Source: Mycolicibacterium brisbanense (GTDB taxonomy: Bacteria; Actinomycetota; Actinomycetes; Mycobacteriales; Mycobacteriaceae). Taken from it: DNA of 64,000 nucleotides. Position numbers and translations under genes: made by a program. This document shows positions 43,979-52,579 of this stretch, piece after piece. The stretch lies in assembly GCF_001570425.1 (NCBI RefSeq), contig NZ_BCSX01000022.1, forward strand, positions 46,549-110,548, given 5' to 3'. The notes beneath the pieces were generated by a model. That model was not told the origin of the DNA and made no database searches. It saw nothing but the letters and a program-made list of their open reading frames with translations. Numbering within the stretch: the stretch's first letter is position 1; each line of letters starts with the position of its first letter.

Positions 43979-45523
43979 ATGACCGATACCACGAAACCTG
44001 GCGGGGCACCGGGGAAATCGAGTCCGGCAGCGCGCACATTCGCCCAGCTGCAACGGCTGGGCAAGAGCCTCATGCTGCCGATCGCGGTGCTGCCCGCGGC
44101 GGGAATCCTGCTGAGGCTGGGCCAGCCCGACCTGCTGGGCCGCATCGACGCACCGGTGATCGGACCGTTCTTCAAGTCGATGAGCGCCGCGGGCGATGCG
44201 CTGTTCAGCAACCTCCCCCTGCTCTTCGCCATCGGCGTGGCGATCGGATTCGCGCGCAAGGCCGACGGATCCACCGCGCTCGCTGCGGCGGTGGGCTATC
44301 TGGTGACCTCTGCGGTGTTCAAGACGATGTCGCCGATCGTGCTCGCCGGTCAGGTCGACAAAGCCGGGGAGCAGGCCCAGATCAATTACAGCGTGTTCGC
44401 CGGCATCGTCGTCGGCTTGGTCACCGCGTGGCTGTTCGACCGGTATCACACCATCGAATTGCCGTCGTATCTCGGCTTTTTCGGCGGCAGAAGGTTCGTC
44501 CCGATCGCGGTGTCGCTGGCCTGCCTGTTCATCGGCTTCGCCATGAGCTACTTCTATCCGATCTTCGACGCGGGCCTGACCGGTCTGGGCCGGTTCATCG
44601 GCGGCTCGGGCGCGTTGGGCGCATTCGTCTACGGGTTCGCCAACCGCATGCTGATCCCGCTCGGATTGCACCACATCCCCAACTCCTACGTGTGGTTCCT
44701 CTACGGCGACTATCAGACGCCCGACGGCAAAGTGGTCACCGGTGAGTTGACCCGGTTCGCCGCAGGCGATCCCACTGCGGGACACCTCACTGCGGGCTTC
44801 TACCCCGTCCTGATGTTCGGGTTACCCGCTGCCGCGCTGGCCATGATCCACGTGGCGAACAAGAAACAGCGCAAGGTCGCGGTCGGCATTCTCTCGGCGG
44901 CGGCGCTGACGGCGTTTCTGACCGGCGTCACCGAGCCGCTGGAGTTCGCGTTCATGTTCGTCGCGTTCCCGCTCTACGTCGTGCACGCCGTGCTGACAGG
45001 CCTGTCGCTGGCGATCGCGTATCTGCTCGACATTCATCTGGGGTTTTCGTTCTCGGCCGGCCTGGTCGACCTACTCCTCTACGGCACGGCACCGGCCGCG
45101 AAGAACATTCCGTTGCTCGTCGGCATGGGTCTGGTGTTCTTCGTCGTCTACTACCTGCTGTTTCGGTTCGCGATCACGAAGTGGAACATGCGCACGCCGG
45201 GGCGCGAACCCGAGGCCGAGTTCGAGGCCGAGCAGGCCGCCAATCTCGGCGACCCGGCCACCGCCGGTGCGGTCGAAACCCTGACCCGTACCGACAGCAA
45301 GGCCGAGCAACTGATCGAGGCATTCGGCGGCCGGGAAAACCTGGTCAACGTCGACGCCTGCATCACCCGGTTGCGGATGGACGTCGCCGACAAGACCAAG
45401 GTCGATCAGGACCGGCTACGCGCGCTGGGCGCCGCCGGTGTGGTCGAGGTCGGCAACAGCGTGCAGGCGGTGTTCGGCACCGATTCCGAAGCACTCAAGA
45501 ACAGCATCCTCGAGATCCTGTAG
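43979..45523 (+). CDS. PTS EIICB transporter, glucose/N-acetylglucosamine type
   Basis: 514 residues. The N-terminal EIIC is a multi-helix transporter (AVLPAAGILLRLGQPDLL, FSNLPLLFAIGVAIGFARKA, GFYPVLMFGLPAAALAMIH, GVTEPLEFAFMF). The C-terminal EIIB domain bears Cys461 in NVDACITRLRMDV. It takes up a hexose and phosphorylates it. GlcNAc versus glucose specificity is not decidable from what I see. It is divergent from EIIA (116 bp) and so completes the sugar PTS with the EI/HPr modules fused to DhaM. Confidence 0.92.
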   Translation: MTDTTKPGGAPGKSSPAARTFAQLQRLGKSLMLPIAVLPAAGILLRLGQPDLLGRIDAPVIGPFFKSMSAAGDALFSNLPLLFAIGVAIGFARKADGSTALAAAVGYLVTSAVFKTMSPIVLAGQVDKAGEQAQINYSVFAGIVVGLVTAWLFDRYHTIELPSYLGFFGGRRFVPIAVSLACLFIGFAMSYFYPIFDAGLTGLGRFIGGSGALGAFVYGFANRMLIPLGLHHIPNSYVWFLYGDYQTPDGKVVTGELTRFAAGDPTAGHLTAGFYPVLMFGLPAAALAMIHVANKKQRKVAVGILSAAALTAFLTGVTEPLEFAFMFVAFPLYVVHAVLTGLSLAIAYLLDIHLGFSFSAGLVDLLLYGTAPAAKNIPLLVGMGLVFFVVYYLLFRFAITKWNMRTPGREPEAEFEAEQAANLGDPATAGAVETLTRTDSKAEQLIEAFGGRENLVNVDACITRLRMDVADKTKVDQDRLRALGAAGVVEVGNSVQAVFGTDSEALKNSILEIL

Positions 45524-45528
45524 CAGGC

Positions 45529-45894
45529 TCAGACCGACAGTAACCGCTGAAAGAAATCGCGATAGCGCTTCAGGGCCACCCGCAGATCCTCGGTGGACGC
45601 ATCCTCGCCACGGGCCCATTGAGCCTCGAGCCGAGAACGGGTGTCGGCGAAACTCGCATGCAGCTCTTCGACGACCTCTGCCACCAGACTGTCCGCCTTC
45701 TGCACACACTGCTTCGGGTCGTCGACAAAGGCCGCCTGGACCTCATTCCACCGCGAGCGCAGACCCGAGAGATGTTCGTCGGCGAACAACAGCGTGTTGT
45801 CGTCCGTCGGCGCGTCCGCGGCAACAGAATCGTCTTCGTAGGCAGGCACAGGCTCGGGCCATCCGGTCGCCGCCTGCTCGTCGTGGGCGGTCAT
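45529..45894 (-). CDS. Hypothetical protein, soluble paralogue of the adjacent membrane protein
   Basis: 121 residues. The core QAAFVDDPKQCVQKADSLVAEVVEE and a C-terminal helix (EDLRVALKRYRDFFQRLLSV) match the neighbouring gene's soluble region residue by residue in the same order. The N-terminus is acidic and disordered-looking. It overlaps the upstream gene by ATGA, so the two form a two-gene operon. No function is known. Confidence 0.7.
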   Translation of the reverse strand: MTAHDEQAATGWPEPVPAYEDDSVAADAPTDDNTLLFADEHLSGLRSRWNEVQAAFVDDPKQCVQKADSLVAEVVEELHASFADTRSRLEAQWARGEDASTEDLRVALKRYRDFFQRLLSV

Positions 45895-46508
45895 GCTCGC
45901 GCCCCTTTCGCCGTGTCCGTGCCGGTCTCACGCTCGGCCGGCGTTTCGGCCGTATCGCGCGTCTCGTGGTCCGGCCGCAGTAGTTCTTCGAAGAGGGTCC
46001 GATAGTGCACGAGCGCCTCGCGCTGTGCCTCGGTACCGATCTCACCGCGCTGTTGCGCGAGATGCAGGATGTGCCCCGCGCGATAGTGTTCGACGACCTT
46101 CGGGTGATCGACCGAGATGTCAGCCGCTCGCTGCTCGAAATCGTCTATCGGATAACCGCGTTCGCGCAATACCTCGGTCACCAGTCGATCGGCTTCGCTG
46201 ACCGACTGCGACGGATCGTCCACGAACCGTGCCTGAGTTTCTTGCCACGCCTGCTCGTATCGCGCCCGTGATTGCGGCGTCAATTCGGTGATGTCCAACT
46301 TGTTGTGTTTGCGTTCGCGAGCAAGAAGCTCCTTTTCCGCGGCGCGCTGGCCTCCGGCGGTGTCGACGGCCCGCTCGTATTCCGGGCCGAACTGGTCTTT
46401 CAATCTGTCACTGCGCTTTTTCCGCATCATCGATGCGCCTGCGATCAGTGCGAGCACCACGATGATCAGGACGACGACCGCGATGACGATCCAACTCCAT
46501 GTAGGCAT
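45891..46508 (-). CDS. Membrane-anchored protein with a duplicated FVDDPxxxVxxAD domain
   Basis: 205 residues from ATG 46508, which has a gaggt site; the upstream frame is non-coding. One N-terminal helix (residues 4-25, WSWIVIAVVVLIIVVLALIA) anchors it. The soluble part is highly charged and helical with QARFVDDPSQSVSEADRLVTEVLRE and EALVHYRTLFEELL. These segments are repeated in the following gene. A role in envelope stress or signalling is possible but I have no family assignment. Confidence 0.7.
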   Translation of the reverse strand: MPTWSWIVIAVVVLIIVVLALIAGASMMRKKRSDRLKDQFGPEYERAVDTAGGQRAAEKELLARERKHNKLDITELTPQSRARYEQAWQETQARFVDDPSQSVSEADRLVTEVLRERGYPIDDFEQRAADISVDHPKVVEHYRAGHILHLAQQRGEIGTEAQREALVHYRTLFEELLRPDHETRDTAETPAERETGTDTAKGARA

Positions 46509-46666
46509 TTCTGACCTCCTGCACCGGGGTGTTACCCGAAGCAGGGCTGCACAAACGTCAATTTCTCGCGGACGTCGTCGAGACGTCGGCAGCCACGGCG
46601 ATCGATCCGATTCTGGCCCAGCCGCGTTGGCGCGCCACGGCCTCGCCAAGAAACCGGCCGGATGTG

Positions 46667-47314
46667 TCAGGCCACCGGCCGCCTCAGCGCCGGCAGGTCT
46701 GGCAGTGGTCGCGTGCAGATGTCGTGAGCGTCGTCGGCGGACATGCCGAAGAGTCGCAGCACATCTTCGGTGACCATGTCGGCGGCGTGTGCGTCGTCGC
46801 GATCAGGCTGTGCACGTAGCAGATTCCCCAGGCCGAGCAGCGCCCCTCCGGCGACCGCCAGCGCCAACTCGGGATCGGCGACGGTGAAGCGGCCGGCAGC
46901 GATCCCAGCCTTGATGTCACGCAACGCGCGTGGGGCCAGCCCGCGGTCGGACACCAGCAGCGACATCCCGTTGGCGAGCAGCACCTGACTCTCCTGGGGC
47001 CTGCGACGGAACAAGCGCCCGGTGAGCCGGAAGCTGGCCGCGAAGATCTCGGCCGGATCGTCGATCGCAGACGTGGACTCGTCCAGCAGCGCACCGTGAT
47101 AGTCGAGCACGTCGGTGACGGCCGCCTCGAACAGTTGCTCACGGCTTTCGAAATGGTTGTAGAACGAGCCCATCCCGATATCGGCAGCCTGGGTGATCTC
47201 CAGGATCGGCGAGTTCAGCTTGCCCGCCGCGATAAACGCCTGCGCCGCCTCGATCAGTGCCGCGCGGGTGCGCTGCTTGCGCCGCTGGGAGCGGCTCACC
47301 GGTTCGTCGACCAT
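46667..47314 (-). CDS. TetR-family repressor
   Basis: 215 residues from ATG 47314. The N-terminal HTH reads TRAALIEAAQAFIAAGKL ... ITQAADIGMGSFYNHFESRE, the classic TetR pattern, and the C-terminal ligand domain is helical. It is divergent from a dioxygenase/FAH/monooxygenase cluster across 93 bp containing repeats. It probably represses this cluster in response to an aromatic substrate. Confidence 0.9.
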   Translation of the reverse strand: MVDEPVSRSQRRKQRTRAALIEAAQAFIAAGKLNSPILEITQAADIGMGSFYNHFESREQLFEAAVTDVLDYHGALLDESTSAIDDPAEIFAASFRLTGRLFRRRPQESQVLLANGMSLLVSDRGLAPRALRDIKAGIAAGRFTVADPELALAVAGGALLGLGNLLRAQPDRDDAHAADMVTEDVLRLFGMSADDAHDICTRPLPDLPALRRPVA

Positions 47315-47339
47315 GCCACCAGTGTGCCTCATTCCTGAG

Positions 47340-47394
47340 GATTTCGTCAGAAACTCTTGACTGAGCAAGTCGTCGTATGTGATGATTTCGTCAG
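47340..47394. promoter_or_regulatory. Repeat-bearing spacer between TetR and dioxygenase genes
   Basis: An 11-bp direct repeat GATTTCGTCAG occurs at 47340-47350 and 47384-47394, 44 bp apart, flanking CTTGACTGAGCAAG at 47356-47369 which has 4-bp arms CTTG/CAAG. Candidate TetR binding sites. Confidence 0.45.
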
Positions 47395-47407
47395 CCGAGG
47401 AGGTTCG

Positions 47408-48550
47408 ATGACCGCTCACCTGCGGAAAAGACGCGATCCGCACGACACCCTGCACAGCGAGCACGGCGCCCACAGAGGCGAGCACAGCGGGCGCGCCAAG
47501 AATCCGGTGATCAAAGTCGCCGATCTGGCGTGGCTGGAATTCGAAAAGCCCGACCTGACGCGTGCCGAGGCATTCGCCCGGGCGTTCGGTTTCCAGACGG
47601 CCCTGCGCACCCCTCACGAGCTCCACCTGCGGGGCACCGACGCCGGTGCGCCGTGCGTTCTGGTGCGCCGCGGCGCACGGACCAGATTCGGTGGGCTCGC
47701 ACTGCGCGCCGCCGACGAGGTCGACGTGTTGCGGCTGGCCGACAAGAGCGGGCTCTCGGTCCGGCCGCTGCCCGAGACGCTCGGCGGCCTCGCGGTCGAC
47801 CTCGTCGATCCGAGCGGCACGCCGGTGCGCGTCGTGGCCGGTATGCATGAACTCGCCGAACTGCCCACGCAGCCACCTCTGGTCGTCAACGCCGGCCACG
47901 AATACCGGCGCATCAACACGACGCAGCGACCGGCGCGGGTGCCTGCACGGGTGCAACGGCTGGGCCATGTCGTGCTGCAGTCCACCAGCTATCGGCGGAC
48001 CCTCGACTGGTATCTGGAAACCTTCGGCATGATCGTCAGCGACTTCCAGTTCTTCCCGGGCCAGCGCGACCGCGGCCCGGCGATGAGCTTCATCCGATGC
48101 GATCGGGGTGCCACCCCCGCCGACCACCACACCATCGCACTGGCGCTCGGCCCGGCCGATCGCTACGTGCATTCCGCCTACCAGGTCAGCGATCTCGACG
48201 CCCTCGCTGCCGGCGGTGAATATCTGCGCGAACGCGGCTATCTGCGTTCGTGGGGTATCGGCCGGCATATCCAGGGCAGCCAATTGTTCGACTACTGGCG
48301 GGATCCGGACGGATTTCTGGTCGAACACTTCACCGATGGCGACATGTTCGACAACACTGTCGAACCCGGTTGGGCACCGTTCACCGCTTCGGGGCTGTCG
48401 CAGTGGGGACCACCCGTCAGCAAGGACTTCCTGGGCACCGATCTGAGATCGGCGCGCCACGAACTTCGCTCGATGATCGCCGCGTTACGCGCGGACAACG
48501 AATTCGACCTCCGACGTCTCGTCGGTCTACTGAAAGTTGCTGCCTCATGA
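47408..48550 (+). CDS. Extradiol ring-cleavage dioxygenase (VOC superfamily)
   Basis: 380 residues from ATG 47408 behind gaggagg. The two VOC modules are at about 33-150 and 182-310. The iron-binding 2-His-1-carboxylate triad is His187 (RLGHVVLQ), His240/241 (DHHTIAL) and Glu306 (FLVEHFTDGD). Such enzymes cleave catechol-type rings. An N-terminal polar tail of 32 residues precedes the first module. The following FAH hydrolase and FAD monooxygenase make this a ring-hydroxylation, ring-opening, product-hydrolysis set. Substrate unknown. Confidence 0.82.
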   Translation: MTAHLRKRRDPHDTLHSEHGAHRGEHSGRAKNPVIKVADLAWLEFEKPDLTRAEAFARAFGFQTALRTPHELHLRGTDAGAPCVLVRRGARTRFGGLALRAADEVDVLRLADKSGLSVRPLPETLGGLAVDLVDPSGTPVRVVAGMHELAELPTQPPLVVNAGHEYRRINTTQRPARVPARVQRLGHVVLQSTSYRRTLDWYLETFGMIVSDFQFFPGQRDRGPAMSFIRCDRGATPADHHTIALALGPADRYVHSAYQVSDLDALAAGGEYLRERGYLRSWGIGRHIQGSQLFDYWRDPDGFLVEHFTDGDMFDNTVEPGWAPFTASGLSQWGPPVSKDFLGTDLRSARHELRSMIAALRADNEFDLRRLVGLLKVAAS

Positions 48551-49482
48551 CCGTTTCCGTGCTCCGCACCGCCGACGCCTGGTGGGTCAAGACTCCCGAT
48601 GGCGCTGCGCGCATCCAAACCGACGCCACCACCACGGGCGCCTTGCTGGCTGACCGTGCCGCCATCGACGCCGCGCGGTCGGGCGAGTCGGTGGCGCTGG
48701 ACTCCCTCGAGCCCGTGTCCCCCGTCACGGCCCCGTGCCGGGTGATCGCCCAGATGACCAACTTCGAATCCCATGTCCGCGATGCGGGTATGGATCCGCG
48801 GACGATTCCACTCACGTTCTTCCGCAAGTCCTCGGCGTCGATCAGCGGGCCGTTCGCCGACATCGTCAAACCCACGCATGTCCGGTTGCTGGATTACGAG
48901 GTGGAAATCGGACTGGTCATCGGCCGCGACATCCCGGTCGGGACAACGCTCTCCGAAGCGGACCTCCCCGGCGTGATCGCCGGTCTGGTGATCACCGATG
49001 ACGTGTCAGCACGCGACATCCAGTTGCCGCAGACCCAGTTCTACGAAGCCAAGTCCTACCCGACATTCACCCCGGTCGGGCCCGAGCTGGTGCTGCTCGA
49101 CTCCGACGAACTCAAACGGTTCGGTGACCTGCGGCTGCGTCTGCACGTCAACGGCGAACAGCGGCAGAACGCGCTGGTCGATGGCGACATGCTGTACCGC
49201 CCATTGCAAGCCCTGCAGTCGCTGACCCGGTTCCAGGATCTGTCGGCAGGCGACCTGATCCTGACCGGCACCCCGGTCGGCACCGCACTCAGCGCCCCGC
49301 CGAAGCCGGTCGAGATCATCGGCAACCTCCTGCCGCCTGCGGTGAAGTGGAAGGCGTTCTTCAAACGCCAGGCCGCCAACCCGAAATATCTCAAGGACGG
49401 CGACATCGTCGAGGCCACCATCGCCACCGACGACGGTGCCATCGATCTCGGCGCGCAACGCATGCGCGTGCGGTCGATGTAG
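48547..49482 (+). CDS. Fumarylacetoacetate hydrolase family protein
   Basis: 311 residues from ATG 48547, overlapping the dioxygenase stop by ATGA. The metal motif DYEVEIGLVIGRDI (Glu-x-Glu pair), ITDDVSARDIQ, and the late GDLILTGTPVGTALSAP plus DGDIVEATI identify the FAH fold, which hydrolyses C-C bonds of acyl-pyruvates or related ring-opening products. It probably acts directly after the dioxygenase. Confidence 0.9.
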   Translation: MTVSVLRTADAWWVKTPDGAARIQTDATTTGALLADRAAIDAARSGESVALDSLEPVSPVTAPCRVIAQMTNFESHVRDAGMDPRTIPLTFFRKSSASISGPFADIVKPTHVRLLDYEVEIGLVIGRDIPVGTTLSEADLPGVIAGLVITDDVSARDIQLPQTQFYEAKSYPTFTPVGPELVLLDSDELKRFGDLRLRLHVNGEQRQNALVDGDMLYRPLQALQSLTRFQDLSAGDLILTGTPVGTALSAPPKPVEIIGNLLPPAVKWKAFFKRQAANPKYLKDGDIVEATIATDDGAIDLGAQRMRVRSM

Positions 49483-49497
49483 CGCACGCGAGCAGCC

Positions 49498-51057
49498 ATG
49501 AAGACACCAAGTCACTATCCGGTCGTGGTCATCGGCGCCGGGCCGACCGGGGTCACCGCGGCCACCCTGCTGGCCCAATACGGCGTCGACGCCCTGCTGC
49601 TGGACCGGTGGCCCGATGTCTACCCGCAGCCCCGCGCGGTGCACCTCGACGACGAGATCTACCGCGTCATCGACCGACTCGGCCTGGCCGAGGGATTCGC
49701 GGCGATCTCCCGGCCTGCACTGGGGCTGCGGTTGCTCGACGACGACCAACAGGTCTTGAGCGAGTTCCGCCGCGACCCCGACCACAGTCCGAACGGCTTT
49801 CCACAGGCCAACATGTTCGACCAGCCGGAGTTCGAAACGCTGTTGCGCGACAACCTCTCCCGGTATCCGCGGACCCGGCTATGGGGCGGCGCCGAAGTGG
49901 TCGACATCGAGCCCGGCACGCCCACGCGCATCAGCCTCGTCGACCGCGGGAAGAAGCACATCCTCACAGCCGACTACGTGCTCGGGTGCGACGGCGCGAA
50001 CAGCCTGGTGCGCAAGCGAATCGGCACATCGATGCGCGACCTTCACTTCGAGCAACGCTGGCTGGTCGTCGACATCGCCACCACCGCCGACCTACATCAG
50101 TGGGAGGGCGTCCATCAGGTATGCAGCACGCGCCGTGCCGGCACCTACATGCGCATCGGCACGACCCGATATCGCTGGGAATTCCGGCTGCTCCCAGGAG
50201 AATCGGCTGCGGACTTCTCGACGGTGTCCGCGCTGCGCCCGCTGATCGCGCCGTGGACCGCACACGTCGACGAGGACCAACTGGAACTCGTGCGCATCAC
50301 CGAATACACCTTCCGCGCACGGGTGGCCGACCGCTGGCGACGCGGAAACATCTTCCTGCTGGGCGATGCGGCCCACCTCACCCCGCCGTTCATCGGCCAG
50401 GGCATGGGCGCCGGGCTGCGGGATGCGGTGAACCTGACGTGGAAGCTGGCCGGCGTCCTGCACGGTGATCTCGACGCCACGGTGCTGGACACCTACGAGC
50501 GCGAACGAAAGCCTCATGCCCGCAGCATGATCCGGCTGGCCCTCAAAGTCGGCCGGGCAATGACCGCGGGTGGGCGCACCGGCAGCCTCGCCCGCCGCGT
50601 CGTGCTGCCACGCCTGCATCTCGTCCCGGGCCTGCGCGACAAGGTGCTCGATTCGCGCACACCGTCGTTGCGGCTGCCCGGGCCGGGAAAACTCGCGGGG
50701 CGATTGTGCCCGAACCCGGGACTGGACGACGGAACACGACTCGACACCCGGCTCGGCCGCGGATTCTCCGTGGTGAGCCTGCGGGCGTTGACCGATGCCG
50801 AGTCTGCGCACGTTGCCGCATGCGGTGCCACGGCCTACGTCGACTCCGTTGGCGCCGTTGCCGAATGGCTGCGCCGCGGTAATGCCGTCGCGGCCGTCGT
50901 GCGCCCGGACCGCACTGTGGCCTGCTCCGGACGTGATGTGGCGGCCGTACTCGATGCCCTACCGGCCTTCCACCCGCCGCACATTCGGGCCGCAGACCGG
51001 TCTACCGTGCCAGGGCACGTTCCAGATACGCCAGCGCGTCGTTCGCGTCGTCGGTGA
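49498..51057 (+). CDS. FAD-dependent aromatic monooxygenase (MhpA/PheA type)
   Basis: 519 residues. The dinucleotide fold is VVVIGAGPTGVTAATLLAQY, the DG motif LGCDGANSLVRKRIG, and the FAD pyrophosphate motif LLGDAAHLTPPFIGQGMGAGL. The C-terminal thioredoxin-like domain completes the phenol-hydroxylase-type architecture, as in 3-(3-hydroxyphenyl)propionate hydroxylase. It likely hydroxylates a phenolic substrate to the catechol cut by the dioxygenase. Its end overlaps the convergent LOG-like gene by 56 bp. Confidence 0.9.
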   Translation: MKTPSHYPVVVIGAGPTGVTAATLLAQYGVDALLLDRWPDVYPQPRAVHLDDEIYRVIDRLGLAEGFAAISRPALGLRLLDDDQQVLSEFRRDPDHSPNGFPQANMFDQPEFETLLRDNLSRYPRTRLWGGAEVVDIEPGTPTRISLVDRGKKHILTADYVLGCDGANSLVRKRIGTSMRDLHFEQRWLVVDIATTADLHQWEGVHQVCSTRRAGTYMRIGTTRYRWEFRLLPGESAADFSTVSALRPLIAPWTAHVDEDQLELVRITEYTFRARVADRWRRGNIFLLGDAAHLTPPFIGQGMGAGLRDAVNLTWKLAGVLHGDLDATVLDTYERERKPHARSMIRLALKVGRAMTAGGRTGSLARRVVLPRLHLVPGLRDKVLDSRTPSLRLPGPGKLAGRLCPNPGLDDGTRLDTRLGRGFSVVSLRALTDAESAHVAACGATAYVDSVGAVAEWLRRGNAVAAVVRPDRTVACSGRDVAAVLDALPAFHPPHIRAADRSTVPGHVPDTPARRSRRR

Positions 51058-51538
51058 TGTGCACCAAATCGTCCAGTGGAATCGGCAGAAACCCGTCCTG
51101 CGCCATTCGGCGCAGTTGTACCAACAGACCGTCGTAGAAGCCTGCAGTATTGAGCAGCACCACCGGCTTGTCGTGCCGGCCGTGCTTGCGCAGTTCGAGG
51201 ATCTCGGTCAGCTCGTCCAAGGTACCCAGACCGCCGACCAGCACGACGATCGCGTCGCTGCGGGCCAGTAGCGTCGCCTTGCGCTCGGCCAGATCACGCG
51301 TGAACACCATTTCATCGGCGTCGGGTTTGGCCTTGTGCCGCAGGAAGTCCACCGAGACACCCACCAGCCGGCCCCCGCCGGCACGCACGCCGTCGGCCAC
51401 GACCTTCATCAACCCAGTGTCGGATCCACCCCATACCAAGGTGTTTCCCCGGGCTCCGATGAGTTCGGCGAAGGCCAATGCCGGCCCGGTGTAGCGCTCG
51501 TCCAGGTCGGCGGCAGACAGGAACACGCAGATGTTCAC
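51002..51538 (-). CDS. LOG-family nucleoside 5'-monophosphate phosphoribohydrolase
   Basis: 178 residues. The Lonely-Guy family pattern is present: VWGGSDTGLMKVVADGVRAG near residue 35-55 and VLVGGLGTLDELTEIL. The family motif is usually PGGxGTxxE; the first proline is Val here, but Gly-Gly-x-Gly-Thr-x-x-Glu is intact. The enzyme removes ribose 5-phosphate from cytokinin-type nucleotides. In actinobacteria it may have housekeeping purine-salvage roles. It is convergent with the monooxygenase gene and overlaps it. Confidence 0.85.
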   Translation of the reverse strand: MNICVFLSAADLDERYTGPALAFAELIGARGNTLVWGGSDTGLMKVVADGVRAGGGRLVGVSVDFLRHKAKPDADEMVFTRDLAERKATLLARSDAIVVLVGGLGTLDELTEILELRKHGRHDKPVVLLNTAGFYDGLLVQLRRMAQDGFLPIPLDDLVHITDDANDALAYLERALAR

Positions 51539-51547
51539 GTGCGTATC

Positions 51548-52531
51548 TCAGATGCTCGCGAAGCAGGAATTGGCTTCCCCATTGGGAATTGACGCGTTCT
51601 GGCTGGAGAACTTGCCCACCACGCCGGTGCTGGTCACCTCGACGCTGTCGGCGTGGATTCCCAGCGGATAGTTGTCGTTGAGCTTCTTGGTGAGGCCGTC
51701 GAGCGCCGACTGCACTGCGTCCTTCGAGAACGGACCGGTGGCGTCGAGCACCTGCAGGTTGAGGTCACCGTTGCTGACGACGGGCTTGGCGGTGATGCTG
51801 GTGCCACCCGCGGCTTCGAGGATGAGGGTGCCCGCGGCGGTGTCGGTATGTACGTCGGTGAGCAGGTCCCCGACGAACGGCAGGTTGTCTGCCACCGTGT
51901 TCTTGATCCCGGCCGAGGTCCAGGACAGCGTGGCGGTGAGCGATCCGATGGTGCCCTTTGAATTGGCGTCGCCCTGCAAACGGATGTCGGACAGGCTCAC
52001 GTCCGCCGTCATCCCCTTGGCCGCTTGGACCTGGTTACCGGCCGTGTCCACGGAGATGTTGGTGTAGTGGCCGGTGATGTGCTGCCACAGGAACGGCGGA
52101 CTGACGCCGAACGAGATGGTGGCACCGTCCTGCACGACGCACTGCGTGACATCGGCCAGCAGGGTCCCTGCCCGATGCCGGGCATACAGTTCCGCCCCGG
52201 CCAATCCACCGGCGATGAGCGCCACGACGATGACCGCGACCAGGACGATGGCCTGCCAGCGCCGGGGCTTCTTGCGTGGACGCTCACCTGACGACGCCGG
52301 CGGACGCTGGCGGGCAATCTTCTCGGTGGCCGGAGTGTCGGCCGGCGGCCGGTGAGCGCGCAACTGCTCGGTCGGTGGTTCGGGCCGGCCCGGCTGCTGT
52401 GGCGGCGGAGCGTGTCTCAACCGCTCGGTCGGCGGCTCGGGTGGCCGCAGCCGCTGGGTCGCGGGGTCGGGCGGTGGCGCTCCCCGACCGCGCCAACCAG
52501 GTTGTCCGGGACGTTGCGGCGGTGTCGACAC
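51548..52531 (-). CDS. DUF2993-family membrane-anchored protein (LmeA-like)
   Basis: 327 residues. Residues 1-90 are Pro/Arg-rich and disordered. A single membrane helix is at about 92-113 (AIVLVAVIVVALIAGGLAGA). The outer domain (about 120-327) has the DUF2993 pattern: DVTQCVVQDGATISFGVSPP, ADVSLSDIRLQGDANSKGTI, DGLTKKLNDNYPLGIHADSV. DUF2993 includes LmeA, a phosphatidyl-myo-inositol-binding protein needed for lipoarabinomannan elongation. A cell-envelope lipid role is likely. Confidence 0.8.
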   Translation of the reverse strand: MSTPPQRPGQPGWRGRGAPPPDPATQRLRPPEPPTERLRHAPPPQQPGRPEPPTEQLRAHRPPADTPATEKIARQRPPASSGERPRKKPRRWQAIVLVAVIVVALIAGGLAGAELYARHRAGTLLADVTQCVVQDGATISFGVSPPFLWQHITGHYTNISVDTAGNQVQAAKGMTADVSLSDIRLQGDANSKGTIGSLTATLSWTSAGIKNTVADNLPFVGDLLTDVHTDTAAGTLILEAAGGTSITAKPVVSNGDLNLQVLDATGPFSKDAVQSALDGLTKKLNDNYPLGIHADSVEVTSTGVVGKFSSQNASIPNGEANSCFASI

Positions 52532-52579
52532 CTCGGCAATTCTGCCCCATCGAGATGGGCGCGAGCTGAGAAGGACCGT

